Shown here piece after piece: positions 26,567 through 38,900 of a stretch of DNA of 64,000 nt. The stretch lies in NCBI GenBank assembly GCA_023846275.1, contig CM043865.1, forward strand, positions 9,784,068 through 9,848,067, written 5' to 3'. Source of the DNA: Vanilla planifolia. Its lineage: Eukaryota; Streptophyta; Magnoliopsida; Asparagales; Orchidaceae. Position 1 is the stretch's first letter. Every line of letters begins with the position of its first letter. The position numbers were made by a program, and so were the translations under genes. Under the pieces are notes generated by a model, which saw only the letters and a program-made list of their open reading frames with translations, ran no database searches and had not been told where the DNA came from.

Positions 26567-28083
26567 GTAAGTAATACTCGTTTTTTTTTTTCCTTGTTTT
26601 GTTCCTTTGATGTCTAATTAGAAACATTTTTCCCTTTACTATCGATGAAGGAGGTTGTTTTTTTTTTTCGTCGATATAGATCGATTTCGTGACAAGGTAG
26701 AATATGAAATTGTTAGATGTTTTCTTTTTCTGAAAAAAAAAAGAAATCTGGTGGTCATGTAATGCAGCGCAGAGAAGGTAGTAGAGGATGATGCTAGAGG
26801 TTTTACAGTCCCTTCCGTTCAACTATTTCTTGTGCGGGAACTACAATTCTTCTGGCAAATTTCTTTGCTCTCCATGTTCATCATTTCTCCTGTATTTAAC
26901 GGCGCTATTAAATAATCACTATGAAGCACCATTGCAGTGATGATGACAATCTTAAAGTGGCTCACAATCTCAGATATTTTTCTTGTACTTTAGTTGGAAC
27001 TTTACATACGAGTTAAGCTAGGTCCATATATCATTCATACCTGGAATCTCTAAAATTGATTTTTAATAAATTTTCCATGTTTTGAAACGTAAAGATCTGT
27101 TGGTTTGGATATTTTCGGCAGCTTGCAGAGTCATTTTGTACAATCATGGCAATCCAGTGGAAAATGCTTTAGGCTTATGAATCGAGATTAGAAAAAAGAG
27201 AAAAAGAGAAACGCTGGGGAAGCCTTAGTCGACTCTTTAGGGAAAAAAAAAAGTCACCTTTAACAATACCATGTTGAATTCTGTGAATTCATAAATTTTT
27301 TTTGTGGTTGCTGCTGATTTCCACACCTATTTCACACACTTCTGCAATATTTATTTTTTCTTTTCATTATGCCCATTCCTGTATCCTCCATAGACTGAGC
27401 AAGGTTGTATAACCATTCTATATTTTGCTATTAATATGGTATATCTGTTCTTGGTTGTATTTCTCCTGGATACCTGCATCATTTGATTAGTTTGAGTCAA
27501 TTTCTTGACACCCAACAATTTTTTTTCGCCTCTTGCTTTCTGAATGGTATGGAATCTTCTGAAATGGTTATAATTTCATTAAAAAATGAATGCAAAAATT
27601 TTCATATTATAGTGTCATTTGTATGATGTTCCTTTCCTTCTTTTCAGCAATCAGTTTATCAAACTTTTATGCTTATTGATTGGTTCTAAATAAATTTTTA
27701 CATGCCGTTCACAATGTTGATATTCTGCTTTCTACACCTCGTGATTCTACTTCACTGTTTAGTATGGCTAGTTATTTCAGACTCATTTTTTGTTTCTGAT
27801 GCTTTAATTTACTCTTCAGATAATTGCAATTTTTCATTAAATTTTTCTGGACAGCTGCACATGTTGAGCCACATCTGAATACATCCCTTCTCCCAGGATT
27901 ATGCATGATTGTTAGACAACTCCACATTTTCTGAGATAGTATTTGACATATTTTGTATTTTTTTCTGATATTTATGACGACTTTATTATAAGCTTGATCT
28001 GTAATGTTCATTATCTTATCATATATAAACACATAATTAGCATTTGAGACATGATTTGAATCACCTTAACTCAAATAGTGCAG
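26567..28083 (+). other. Probable 5'-leader intron of the NET4-like gene
   Basis: GTAAGT at 26567 is a consensus donor right after a GC-richer leader. A T-rich tract follows, and AATAGTGCAG ending at 28083 is a good acceptor 67 bases before the ATG. No in-frame coding was found between, and the gene's first exon starts at 28151. Leader introns of this size are common in plant genes. Splice prediction is by eye. Confidence 0.4.
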
Positions 28084-28150
28084 AATTAAAGGTTCCTTTA
28101 AGGAAAATTTTACATAAGCTGGTACGCTTTGCTCTGAGAAGGTGAAGAGG

Positions 28151-29912
28151 ATGACAACAAGAAAATCTCCTTGGTGGTGGTGGAACAGCCATGTTAGTCC
28201 AAGGAATTCAAAATGGTTGTCTGAAAATCTTGAAGGTAATAGCTTCTCTCTTTATTTTCCATATATGTAGTCTTTTGCTAAATGGAAGCGAGTCCTGGAA
28301 TGGTCTTCATTTCAAGTACGGTTGTTATTAGGATTATTTCTTTTGTGAAACATTAAAATTATTTGTCATAGAGATGGATCGCTTGGTCAGTGAAATGTTG
28401 AAGCTAATTGAAGCGGACGGAGATTCATTTGCAAAAAAGGCTCAAATGTACTACCTTAGGCGTCCTGAGTTGATCTCCCATGTGGAGGACTTTTATCGCA
28501 TGTACCGTTCTCTTGCAGAACGTTACAACAATGCAACAATGGAGCTATCAAAGAATGGCTCCACTGAACTCCAATCTCAGAGTTCAGTCATTTCGATTGA
28601 ATTGGGTACCGATGTAACTTCGGCATCTTTACCTTCCTCACCGCATCGAACCTCAGAACATAAGCCTAGCCATTTCAAGCCATGCAGTAGAGCTGCTGGA
28701 TTCGACTTCTTTCTTGGTTCTGGGGGAAACTCAGATCGTTCAAGAAAGATATCTGACGAGTCCTCATCAGAATCTAGTTCTGACTCAGATTACTGTAAGC
28801 TTATATATGCTTATGAGAATTATAATCTGGAAGCCAGAATTATTGAATTAGAGAATGAGCTTCGCGAAGCAAAGGATAAGCTTCGGGAGAACAGAAATGG
28901 GTTCAAAGAGCAGTGTGAACTTTTGTTGAATAGGGAAGATTTAGATCTATCTTCAACTAAACTGATGGCAAACCAAGGTGTACTTGCAGTTAATAACTTC
29001 AATGCATTAGCAAAGCATATCGAAGAAATGGAAGTTGATATGCCTGACTTCAAAGGTGAGTTTGAACAACTCAAGGAAGAAATTAAAGCTGCTGTTGAAC
29101 AATTTGAGCTTGAAATTTCTCGCAGGGATCATGCAATTAGGGAGTACAAAATGTGGCTTGGCGCAATAATGAACAAGTATGTGCAAGATGATTCGTCTCT
29201 TGAATCTGAGCAAAAGAGCTTGATTGCTGCAGTGAAAGCGGATGAAGAAGAAGTAATACAAGACAAATCAGCCCCGGAAATCAAAACTCTGGAGCGGGTG
29301 CAAATGATTAGGGACATGGTAACCATGGGTAGGCATCCTTCAAACAGGACTTTACAGAGAGAAAAATCTTTGGTGGAAGCTCAACTTAGCAGCCTCATGA
29401 CCTCCATTAACTGCTACGAGATAAAGCTTCAGGTTTTGGAGGAGCGGATAAAACAGTTAGAAGCAGAGAAGAGCAATGTATACACTGAGAGTGAGAAGCG
29501 TATAACTGAACTAGAAGATGAAATATTTGAATTTAAGGTGACAATTAACACATTAACTGCAGAGAAAGAAGAGCTCAGTGCTCAAGTGAGCAAGCTTGAA
29601 AATGATGCCAAAGCTCGAAAAGATGAGTCTAGCAAGTTTGAAGACCACCCGCATAAGTGGCATGAGGAGCATAATAAACTAACCCAACAAGTCAAAGATG
29701 CCCAAAAGGCATCGATTTCTCTAACATATAGAGTGAAGGAGCTCGAAGAAAAGGTGCACAATCAAGAGCTGTTGATCATGGATAGTGCTGAGGAGAAGAG
29801 GGAGGCGATCAGACAGCTTTGCTTCTCCCTGGAGCATTACCGTGTTGGTTACCTGCAACTGAGGCAGATGTTGCAGATGCAACATAGAAGACCTGCAGTT
29901 ATGGTAACTTGA
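28151..29912 (+). CDS. NETWORKED 4-like actin-binding protein (KIP1/NAB domain, coiled coil)
   Basis: Two exons, 28151-28235 and 28372-29912, joined in phase 1 across a 136-bp GT-AG intron, give 541 residues. Residues about 5-86 form the NAB/KIP1 actin-binding domain, with WWWWNSH, KWLSENLE, MLKLIEADGDSFAKKAQMYY, RPELISHVEDFYRMYRSLAERY. A serine/acid-rich linker at about 153-171 (SDESSSESSSDSD) follows, then long heptad-rich coiled coil from about 176 to 530. The C-terminal block EEKREAIRQLCFSLEHYR is typical of the plant NET4 group. NET proteins link actin filaments to membranes, and NET4 members are associated with the vacuole membrane (family knowledge). The ATG at 28374 was not taken as the start because it would remove the tryptophan-rich start of the NAB domain. 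Assignment to NET4 rather than another NET group rests on the linker and C-terminus. Confidence 0.88.
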
Positions 29913-31449
29913 TCCAGTTTCCTTAGGCTATAGGTTACAACACATTGTAGGTTTTTTAGTTCTTAGACTCAGCTATTTCTTCTACTTGATTTGTGTAATA
30001 GTTGTACACTGCTTGGAACTTTGTACTGCGACCTAGTAAAGTGAGTAGGAAAGTATTTCTGGCTGCACTTCCCCAGTACTTGAGGGATGCGGCTTACCAG
30101 ATTTTTAGCAACTGCTTCCTTAATTGAAGTGAAGAAGAAATGTTGTATTGCTTTCGAAATTGCAATTTCTTATACTAATGTTAATGTTGGAATGTTACTT
30201 GGAGGTTGATTGGTTTAGACACTTGTTATATAATGCTATGTAAAATTCTTACTTGGTTGATTTGATAAAATCAATATATGGGTGACACCCAAATTTGTGC
30301 AAAAGCTGGCAACTAGTGTTAGAAAATCTATTATAAAAAATACAATATGAATCTAAGTGTTGAGCATGGCATCAAAATCAAGTTTGACCCAATATATATT
30401 TACTTGAAAACTCAATAATCTAAAATTTTAAAATAAGAATAATTTTTAAATGTTATTTTTAAAAATTTTTCTTTCAAATTTAAAATATATTTTTCTTTAT
30501 AAAAAAGTTTTTAAAACTTAGCTATTTTTTGCAAACAAGACTCATAAATAAGAACCATGTTAACACTTTTAGATCATGATGCCAATAAAAAAAACTAATT
30601 ATTTATGCTAAAGAAACATTTTCGTTTTTCACTAAGATAAATCAACTAACCCAAAATATACTTGGATTAATAATTGTTAATTTCATTTCATCATCATCAT
30701 CAATAGCCAAAGCCATTACATTTATCTCTTTCCATAAATCCACAATAAATATATACGAATGAAATATTACATTCAATGAATTATTACTCGTAGCCCGAAA
30801 AGCTTTTATCTAAAGAACCCTTTTCGACAAACCTCAAAAACATATTGTGCATGACAAGAATGACAAGCTACGACAACCGGCCTCTAAGCTTTGTTTGCTC
30901 TATTAAGGAGAGAGCATTTTGCTCTATGCTTTCATGATTGTTGTGAGACGTAGCTTATACACATACACACACGTATTGGTTAGCTTGATTAAAAATAATT
31001 TATTTCATAATATTTTGTTATGATCTAAAAATTTGGAAATTAATGGGTATGCCACATTTTGCGTGAATAAGGCATTGGTATAATGATAAGCTGAAGCTTG
31101 GGTGTTTGGGGATGGATAAAGCCCACAAATCAATGGCTGAAATAGCTAAAGTTCTCTTGGGATTTACTTTGTTACACTTTTATTTCTTATTTACATACTA
31201 ATCAATATTATTTGCCGCAACATTACAAAATTTTTAAAATATCCAACATAGTATACTTCACCTTCCTCTTGAGTGTGCCTATATGAGTGACAATCCACCA
31301 TATATCTGAGCCATGGGAAGTTAACATACTCATAAAGATTTTCTTTTGATCTACAAGAAATTAGCTATTAAGAAGATGAGACCTTTCCAAACTATCTATT
31401 GGAAGTCACCACGATGTTGCCATTGATGATAGCAGGCGACATCTACTAA
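29913..31449. other. 3' flank and intergenic DNA
   Basis: It contains the 3' untranslated region of the NET4-like gene and then AT-rich DNA. No further exon, RNA gene or clear repeat was seen. Confidence 0.5.
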
Positions 31450-32145
31450 GCAATCAGGTAAAAATCACTTGTAATTTGGTTTTGCCACTATCGAATTAGG
31501 GAAAGAAGGGCTTTTTGGGTGAGGAGAGAGGGAGTCGGGAAATGTATGAAGTGTGATCCGGTTCAGCTGAGTCAGCCCGGCTGTGCCTAGGCTAACTGTA
31601 GTTGAACCCAACCTGGGTCTACCTGAAGCGCCTAGGTGACCCGTGAAAACCACACAAAATATGTGAACTCGGTATCCCAAAGCCGGCACCGATTGAGCTC
31701 AAAGCGGACGACTGAACCCGAACCGAACCAACAGACTCGAACTAAGACCGGTTGAGCCCGAACTGGTACGGACCGAGCCTGACGGAGTAGATGAGCCCGA
31801 ACAGAGCCAGATCGTGCTAGATTGTGTTTGGACCATGCCAAATCAGACTGATTCAAACTAGATTCAAATTAGCTTATATAAAAGCGCTTGGAATTTTTTA
31901 CGAAAGTGTATTGCTCTGAAGCTCAATGATCAAAATTTCAAAGAAAAAATTTGAAGAGATGAAAAAAGTTTATTATGGAGAAATAAAATCACTTCTTTTA
32001 AATAGAAATTGATGAAAATTTTCTTAAAAATAATTTTTATATATTTTTCAAGAAGAAAACTTGCAACAAAAAAATCTAAGTACACTATATGATGTGATAT
32101 TAAGTGTAATAATATTTTTTTTTATCAAAAGCTAATTAAAATTGT
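31450..32145 (+). repeat. LTR-like repeat, family C, copy 1
   Basis: A GC-richer block (31500-31850) with reiterated words such as GAGCCCGAAC and GAACCGAACC is followed by a TATA box (TATATAAAA, 31875-31883). An AT-rich segment at about 31900-32145 aligns with 54935-55205. GC-rich block, TATA box and AT-rich leader in this order look like U3-R-U5 of an LTR. No coding region follows. Confidence 0.45.
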
Positions 32146-33777
32146 GACACACTTATATTGATGATGTGATTACATACTTAAATCTTTTGATGTTTAATTT
32201 ACGATGTCATTACATGATATTGTGATTATTAAATATAACAAAATGATTAAATAAAATATAATACAATGATAAGATGCATATGGTACTTCAAATACATGAT
32301 AATAAACATAAAATGAATTTATGATATTAAATATATGGACATGTTATAATGATAAATTTATAATGTTAAATATTTGTTAATAAACATGAATATGACGTAT
32401 TAAGGTTTTTATGACTAAATATGATTAAGCTAAGAGAAAAGAATTTGATAAAATAATAAAAATAATATCTCAAAACACTTTGATAAACATTATTGAATTA
32501 CTTATTTTTATGCATTAAATTTTGAAAAATAAAATTTGAGTTTTTATTATTAAGAAATAAATTTGTTTAAGATAATCACATATTTGATTGGCAGATAATC
32601 CATTCAATCATATGTTTAAATCAAAATTTAACAATATTTAGAATTCAAAAACCTAAGGAAACAAAGCCTCTATTATCATCTAACAAACTAACAACAAGCT
32701 ATACGAGGTGGTAGTGCCATACTCAACTATAATTATTTTTTTATAATACTAAAACTAAATTTTAAACTAATTTATCTTTTAATATTCATAATTTATTTTC
32801 ACAACTTATACCCCTAATGAATTTTTTATTATCCTTTAAAATCAATTTGACAAATGCACATCCACCAATAAAATGTTATTTATTATAATGATATTTTCAT
32901 TAAAATTATTTACTTGTAATAACCTACTTCTACTGTGAATCTTGTTATATGAAATATCAATGATAATCTCGCTTAATTTATGAGTATAAAAATTTGTTTA
33001 ATAATTTATATAAGTTTCATCCAACATAGATCATATAATGTAGTGGTACTATCTTTGATAAAATCCCAATCGAAAGATATATCTATTTGATTTTCTTCTA
33101 AATTTTTATTAAATATCTATATCCTTACATGTGTGTGTGTATTGAATCATCCTTACCTTATTATATATGCTAGTTTAATAATAATTTTTTATTGAAATAC
33201 CTCTTAACTTCAAAATATTAGTTTTCTTTGAAATTGATCAAATAATATCCTTTCAAGATTGAGCAAATTTTATCCTATTGATAATGATTTTACTAGCACC
33301 AAAATGGAGAAAAACTTTTCTTACATATCAAGATTACCAATCTATTCATTCCTAACAACAAGTTAATTCATATTATCAGGAATATTTTCATAGAATTTTA
33401 TTTCCTTAGTTTTATAATTCTTCCTTTTTATTACCAACCTTACTTCCTTATATCAATTTCTCAAATATTTTTGGTTAAAAATGTATTTGTTATTTCCACT
33501 CTAATTTACCAAATAATTTATGATAAATATTAGACTCAAATTTTAGTCACATTAAATTGCATAAAATAATTAGAATTATTTGAAACTTACAAAACTACAA
33601 AATAAAGGACTAAAATATCACATACTCATCTCAATCTTTAGATCTGCAACATCTTCAATATATAACAAGTAAAGATCTATTAGAGTATCAATCTTTTTCT
33701 CTATACCACCCACCTTTATAGAGGAACATATTTTCTCCTATTTAGATGTCACTCCTCTTTTAATTTTATGAATTTTC
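32146..33777. other. AT-rich DNA without recognised genes
   Basis: Extremely AT-rich with stops in all frames. It may be the decayed body of the element whose knuckle fragment lies just to the right on the - strand. No motif supports a call. Confidence 0.4.
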
Positions 33778-34232
33778 TTATTTTGTAGAATTCCAAGGCC
33801 TTAGGACACTTTCTTGTAATGTGTCCCACTTCCTTATAGATAAAATATCTCATCAACTTTACTAGTTTAATTTCTCTCCCAATGTGCTCTACTATCTTAC
33901 TTTTACCAATATCTATAATTTTTTAGGCTAATTCAACTTTCATTAGCATATGAGAAGTTTTGATTTTCTTAATTTTTGGACATCTCTTAGCAACATGTCC
34001 TACTTCATTATAAGCAAAACATTTTAATATTTTAATAATTTTTGAGTTATAATCCTTTAGATGTCACCTTCTATAGGTTCCATACCTACTAGTGCCACTT
34101 GATCTATATCTAGAACAATCAACACTACATCCTCCTTCTAGATTACAACCAATTTCATTAAAACATTCATTACAATAATTATTATAGCTTCCTCTACCCC
34201 TTCCAGTTAGCTTACTTCTATTATCATAAAGA
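33778..34232 (-). pseudogene. Decayed gag-like fragment with two zinc-knuckle remnants
   Basis: Reading the - strand, two knuckle-like blocks occur in the same order about 150 bases apart. They are KCFAYNEVGHVAKRCPK (rc of about 33970-34025) and, further on, YFIYKEVGHITRKCPK (rc of about 33790-33860). Each keeps the GH and the last Cys of a C-x2-C-x4-H-x4-C knuckle, with a Cys lost in the first half. Paired knuckles are found in retroelement gag proteins. Stops interrupt the frame. The surrounding pol was not found, so the superfamily is undecided. Confidence 0.5.
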
Positions 34233-35893
34233 ATGATAGTTGAACCAATAATCGATATGGCCCATCTATTTACAATAGTAGTATGTCCAAGTTTTTCATA
34301 TATAAAATATCTTAGTTGACTCCTTCCTTCTCCAACTCTATTTACTAAAAATAAGATAATTGACTTGATTAAGTAAAGTCTTTGATGTGAGCCTAATCTG
34401 GTTAGAGCCCTAGGTAATGCCCATAATGATCCAACCTATTGAGATAACTAACTTATAAAATTTTATGTAGATAATGTAAATCCAAAAAATTTATTTTATA
34501 TGGATATCCTCAATTTAAAGGGTAATATTGTAAGGAAAAAAATAATTTTGAAATGAAAAAATAAGAATTTCTTCATATTCACTTGCCTTGCATGGCTATT
34601 ATATATCATTTTGTACATTGTAATACCCATTATTAAATCCTTTATTTGTGAGTTTTAACTCATTTAGATCTGTATTAGAATTAGTGCAATCATAGATCTT
34701 CTTAGATGAAATCTAGGTTAGTATAATCATGATTAAAATAGACCTTAATTTTTTTCGCCTAAAGTTCATATGATATGATGCCCTATATTGTATTTGTATA
34801 GTCTAAACTTTAGCTTAAAGTACCAATTGAATTTGAAGCTATAATGAGATTATAAAAGTATGATATTTTTATTATACATATGCACTGGTAACTTAGTTTA
34901 AGAATATGAAGTGTAAAATCAATTGTACAAAGTATTAGCTTAGTACGATTCAAATATTTGTTATGAGAATTGAGTGATTACATATGTCATACTTAAATGA
35001 CCTCTAGTTCACATGAGTATGTCAAATATTTTATCTCAGAGCTATTTTAAAGAATAAATGTTAATATGGTTAGAATATTACGACGTATCCATCGTATATG
35101 TATAATCGTTTGGTTATGTTACACCTTACACCTTTAGCTTGCTCATGGTATAATGCTCTTAATTTCATACCCATTTTCTTTAATTGATTATTTAAAATTT
35201 AAATGATGTGCAAGTTTAAATTTTGAAAATTGAAAATTGAATTTATCCATTTAAATACTTATCATTAGTAAAGTAATTGAGCTTGCTTTTACTCCTAATT
35301 GTTGGATCATGTGGTGCCTTAGATTAAATATTGGAATCGACCTTACAATAGAAAAGTGGTAACTGCCATTAGGGTTAAACCATGTGGTTAGATTAAGCAC
35401 TCACACTAGTTTTTAATTCCTTAATGAGATTGATTAAGGAGTGGTGTGGTTAGTATTTTGGCATTATATAAGCCTTTGCTTGCACTTTTTTCAAAACTCA
35501 AATTGTGACTCTAATCTAGAAGGCCAATAAGAGACAAAGAGAAGAAGAAGATTAATCATGAGAAAAAGGAGGAAGAAGTGATTTCAAGATTTAAAGGAAG
35601 AAGAGAACCTTTCAGAGAAGTTATATACATAATTAATGTAGGATAAATTTTAAGATCTTACAATTAAAATTAGATAATCTTAAGATAATATAATAAGTTA
35701 CATTGCTAATACATGCTTGTGATTGTTTTGGAATCATGCTTATGCTATGGTTGATATTCTTCCCTCTTATGAAAATTATTAATAATATGAAATAAATGGC
35801 TTACTCAATACTACATGGATTTGTTTAAGAGCATGATTAAGTTGATTTTTATTGATTCCTTCATGATGGGAGCAATAATCATTGAATGTTTTC
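34233..35893. other. AT-rich repeat DNA flanking the LINE
   Basis: No gene. The segment 34840-35120 aligns with about 59690-59960 (shared AATTGTACAAGGTATCAG/AATTGTACAAAGTATTAG and GAGAATTGAGT). Positions 35460-35620 contain a TATA-like word and a purine-rich leader (GAGAAGAAGAAG, GGAGGAAGAAG), as LTR leaders often do. The LINE at 35894 is inserted into this material. Confidence 0.45.
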
Positions 35894-35958
35894 TTTTTTT
35901 TTTTTTTTTTTGATTCAAAAGAGGCATAAGCCTTACAAAATACTACAGATAAAGACCC

Positions 35959-38900
35959 TCACGGGGGGTCAAAAAGAAAATCTTTCAGCAGTAATTTAGC
36001 GAGGGGCTTAGGCAAAGGCATACCCCTCTTCCAAACAAAGTCATGGCAACGAGCATCACGTGCCACCCAGTCAGCAGGCGCATTCCCCTCCCTATAGATG
36101 TGAGTGATACGGAGGGCATCCAAACTTCTAGCGTGTGCGATGGCCACAGCAAAAGGTCCAACCTCAGTTGGGTTAGCAACAGTCTTCCTAACCTCAAGCA
36201 ACGCCAACATCGAATCCGTCTGTATCTCCACAGCACGGTATTGGGCCAAGGAACCTTCCAACAACTTGAGAGCCTCCATCATAGCCTGAACCTCCATGGC
36301 CTCACAGGCCTGCGAGACAACCCCCTTGCCCAGCGCCAATAAAGGTATGCCCAATGAGTCCCGCACCACAATCCCAAGACCAGCAGAGACCTCACCACAT
36401 GCAGCGTCACAGTTTACTTTAATCCATCCAGTGGGGGGGGGGGGGACCCAACTATGGGTTACTGACACTTCCGAAGAACTGCAAGGGTTCCCGCTGGACA
36501 TGGATGGGTAAAGTCTGCTATGCTTTGCAGCTGCGACGGTCTCCAGCCTCGCGTTTTGCATCAAAAAACTGGGAATTCCGACATGGCCATTATGCCGTTG
36601 TGAGTTCCGTCTTTCCCAAATATAATACATGAAAGTTGCCAATAAAGCGGCGTGATCGGCAACATCCCATCGCCTTGCTGCCGGAGAGGCGACGAGCTCC
36701 ATAAGCTGGTCAACGAAAGTCAACCCGGCATGTGCAGTCCGATACTTCAGCACCGCGGAAATCGCGTCGCGTGCATGCAGGTCCGTCCAGAAAATTTGAG
36801 CTTGCGGGCAATCCCAAAATACATGCTGTGTCGTCTCCACAGCCGCGCAGCCCCAGGTACACCGGTTGTTTACCGCCATTCCCCTCCTAGCAAGCCAAGC
36901 CTCCGTGGGAAGATGATCCTCAACAACACGCCACAAGAACATACGCACCCTTGGCAACGTTTTCAGCTTCCATATGCCCCTCAACTGTTCAGAACTCCGA
37001 CTCTTCTTCCAACTAAGGCCATCGTCAGCACATCCTTTTAAGTCCTGATATAACCTTCCATTATCAACTGCCTGCTTCTCCGTATGCACTTGAACGAGAA
37101 TATCCTGCTCAGATGATCGGGCCCTGGGCAAATGCAGCACCCTATCAAGCAGAGGTGCTCCCGCCCACTCACGAATCCTGGTCACATCCCAGTCCCCCGT
37201 CGCGGAGATACACTCAGCCACACTAGCCGGCCAGGTCGTCGCCATGTTAATAAACGTAGGCCAGCTACAGAGCGGGAGGAAGCCGAGCCAATTATCTTCC
37301 TCAAACCTGGCCTTCTTCCCATCGCCGATTCTCCATACAAACCTTGCTACAGCAGTCGGCATTGCGTCCAGAACCAACTTGCATGCATGCGAAGCATTCC
37401 AAGGAATCCTCAAAACGGTGTGCATCACGTTATACTTCCGCCTCATGACGTCCACCCAAGGGCTGTCCTCGCGGCTCAACAGGCGTCTACATTGCTTCAT
37501 AAGCAGGACGCGCTGCCAAATTCGGAAATCCCGAAGGCCAAGGCCACCAGCGTCCTTCGGCAGTGTAACTTGATGCCAGGACGCATAGTGCATCGACTGC
37601 ATGTTGCTCACCCCACACCACAAGAAACTCCTCACTCTCTTTTCAATCTCATCAACGACCCCCATGGGCACGGCGCAGTGGCTGAGAATATAGCTCGGAA
37701 TAGCGTTAAGGACAGAGGTGGCCAACGTAGCTCTACCAGCGAGAGACAAAGGCCGTATCTGCCAACAAGCAATGCAGGCCTCAAGTTTCTGAATTAGGAA
37801 ATCAAAATCCTTCCTCTTGAGCCGTCGTGCCGCAATCGGCACCCCCAAGTATATAAGGGAGGAACCACGTGCGATGCTAAGCTTCTCCTCCAATAGCTTG
37901 GTCTGTTTCCTGCTGCTCTTCCTGCTAAAGAAGACCTTGGACTTAGAAAGGTTGACTTGGAGACCCGCAGCCTCGCTGAATTCCTCCATAACATTACACA
38001 CCGCGCTCGCTGCCCTGCACGTAGCCTCCGCATATAAGAGGATATCATCTGCATAAAGCAGATGCGAAAGCCGCGGCGCATGCTGCCCCGGCCTAAATCC
38101 AAGCAACTGTTTTGTCTCATAATCATGCACCAACGCTGAGAAATATTCCGTCGCAACAACGTACAAATATGGCGAGAGCGGGCAACCCTGCCTGAGTCCC
38201 CTCTGCGCCTCAACCCATGGAAGCCGAACGCCATTGACAAGCACCCCGAAGCTTGGTGATAATATACAGGCTGCGATCCACTCACACCATAGCGGAGGGA
38301 ACCCCATGCATTTCATGATCCCGAACAGGTAATCCCATCTCACACAGTCGTAAGCTTGCGCCATATCCAGTTTGATCGCCATGAGCCCAGATTTGGAGGT
38401 GCAGGAGTGCATGCGAGAGGCCATCTCCTGCGCAAGAAAAATGTTATCAGAGATGCTTCTGCCTGGGACGAAAGCTCCCTGCTCACGCGAGATAAGGATA
38501 TGCAGCCATGGTTTGAGTCTGTTCACAAGGATGCGCGCCACCACCTTGTAAATTGTGTTACAAAGGCTAATGGGGCGGAAGTGCTCCGGCGTGCATGCAC
38601 CTTGTCGCTTAGGGATAAGGACCACCAACGTCTCCTTCCATTCCTTCGGCATCCGCTTCGTTTCGAAGAAGGCCAGTACCGTATTGGTGATGTCTTTGCG
38701 AGTGATTTCCCAGAAGCCATGTATGAACTCAGCCGAAATCTCGTCATTACCCGGAGCTCTGTTTTTACTAATACCTCGGATGGCGTTGATGACCTCCAAT
38801 TCCGTAACCTTGCAGCACAGCTGTTCCGCCATGTCGCCGCTCACAGCGGCATGCAGTGCTACGTTCAACGGCGGAAGCTGACGATCCTCACAATGCCACT

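Noticed and set aside
26310-26822. 170-codon - strand frame over the NET4 promoter and leader
   Set aside because: It is lysine/serine-rich low-complexity sequence that arises from T- and A-runs, with no domain. The + strand has promoter, leader and splice signals here.
28374-28376. Alternative start codon for the NET4-like gene at 28374
   Set aside because: Using it would drop the WWWW-containing start of the NAB domain, which the short upstream exon supplies in frame.
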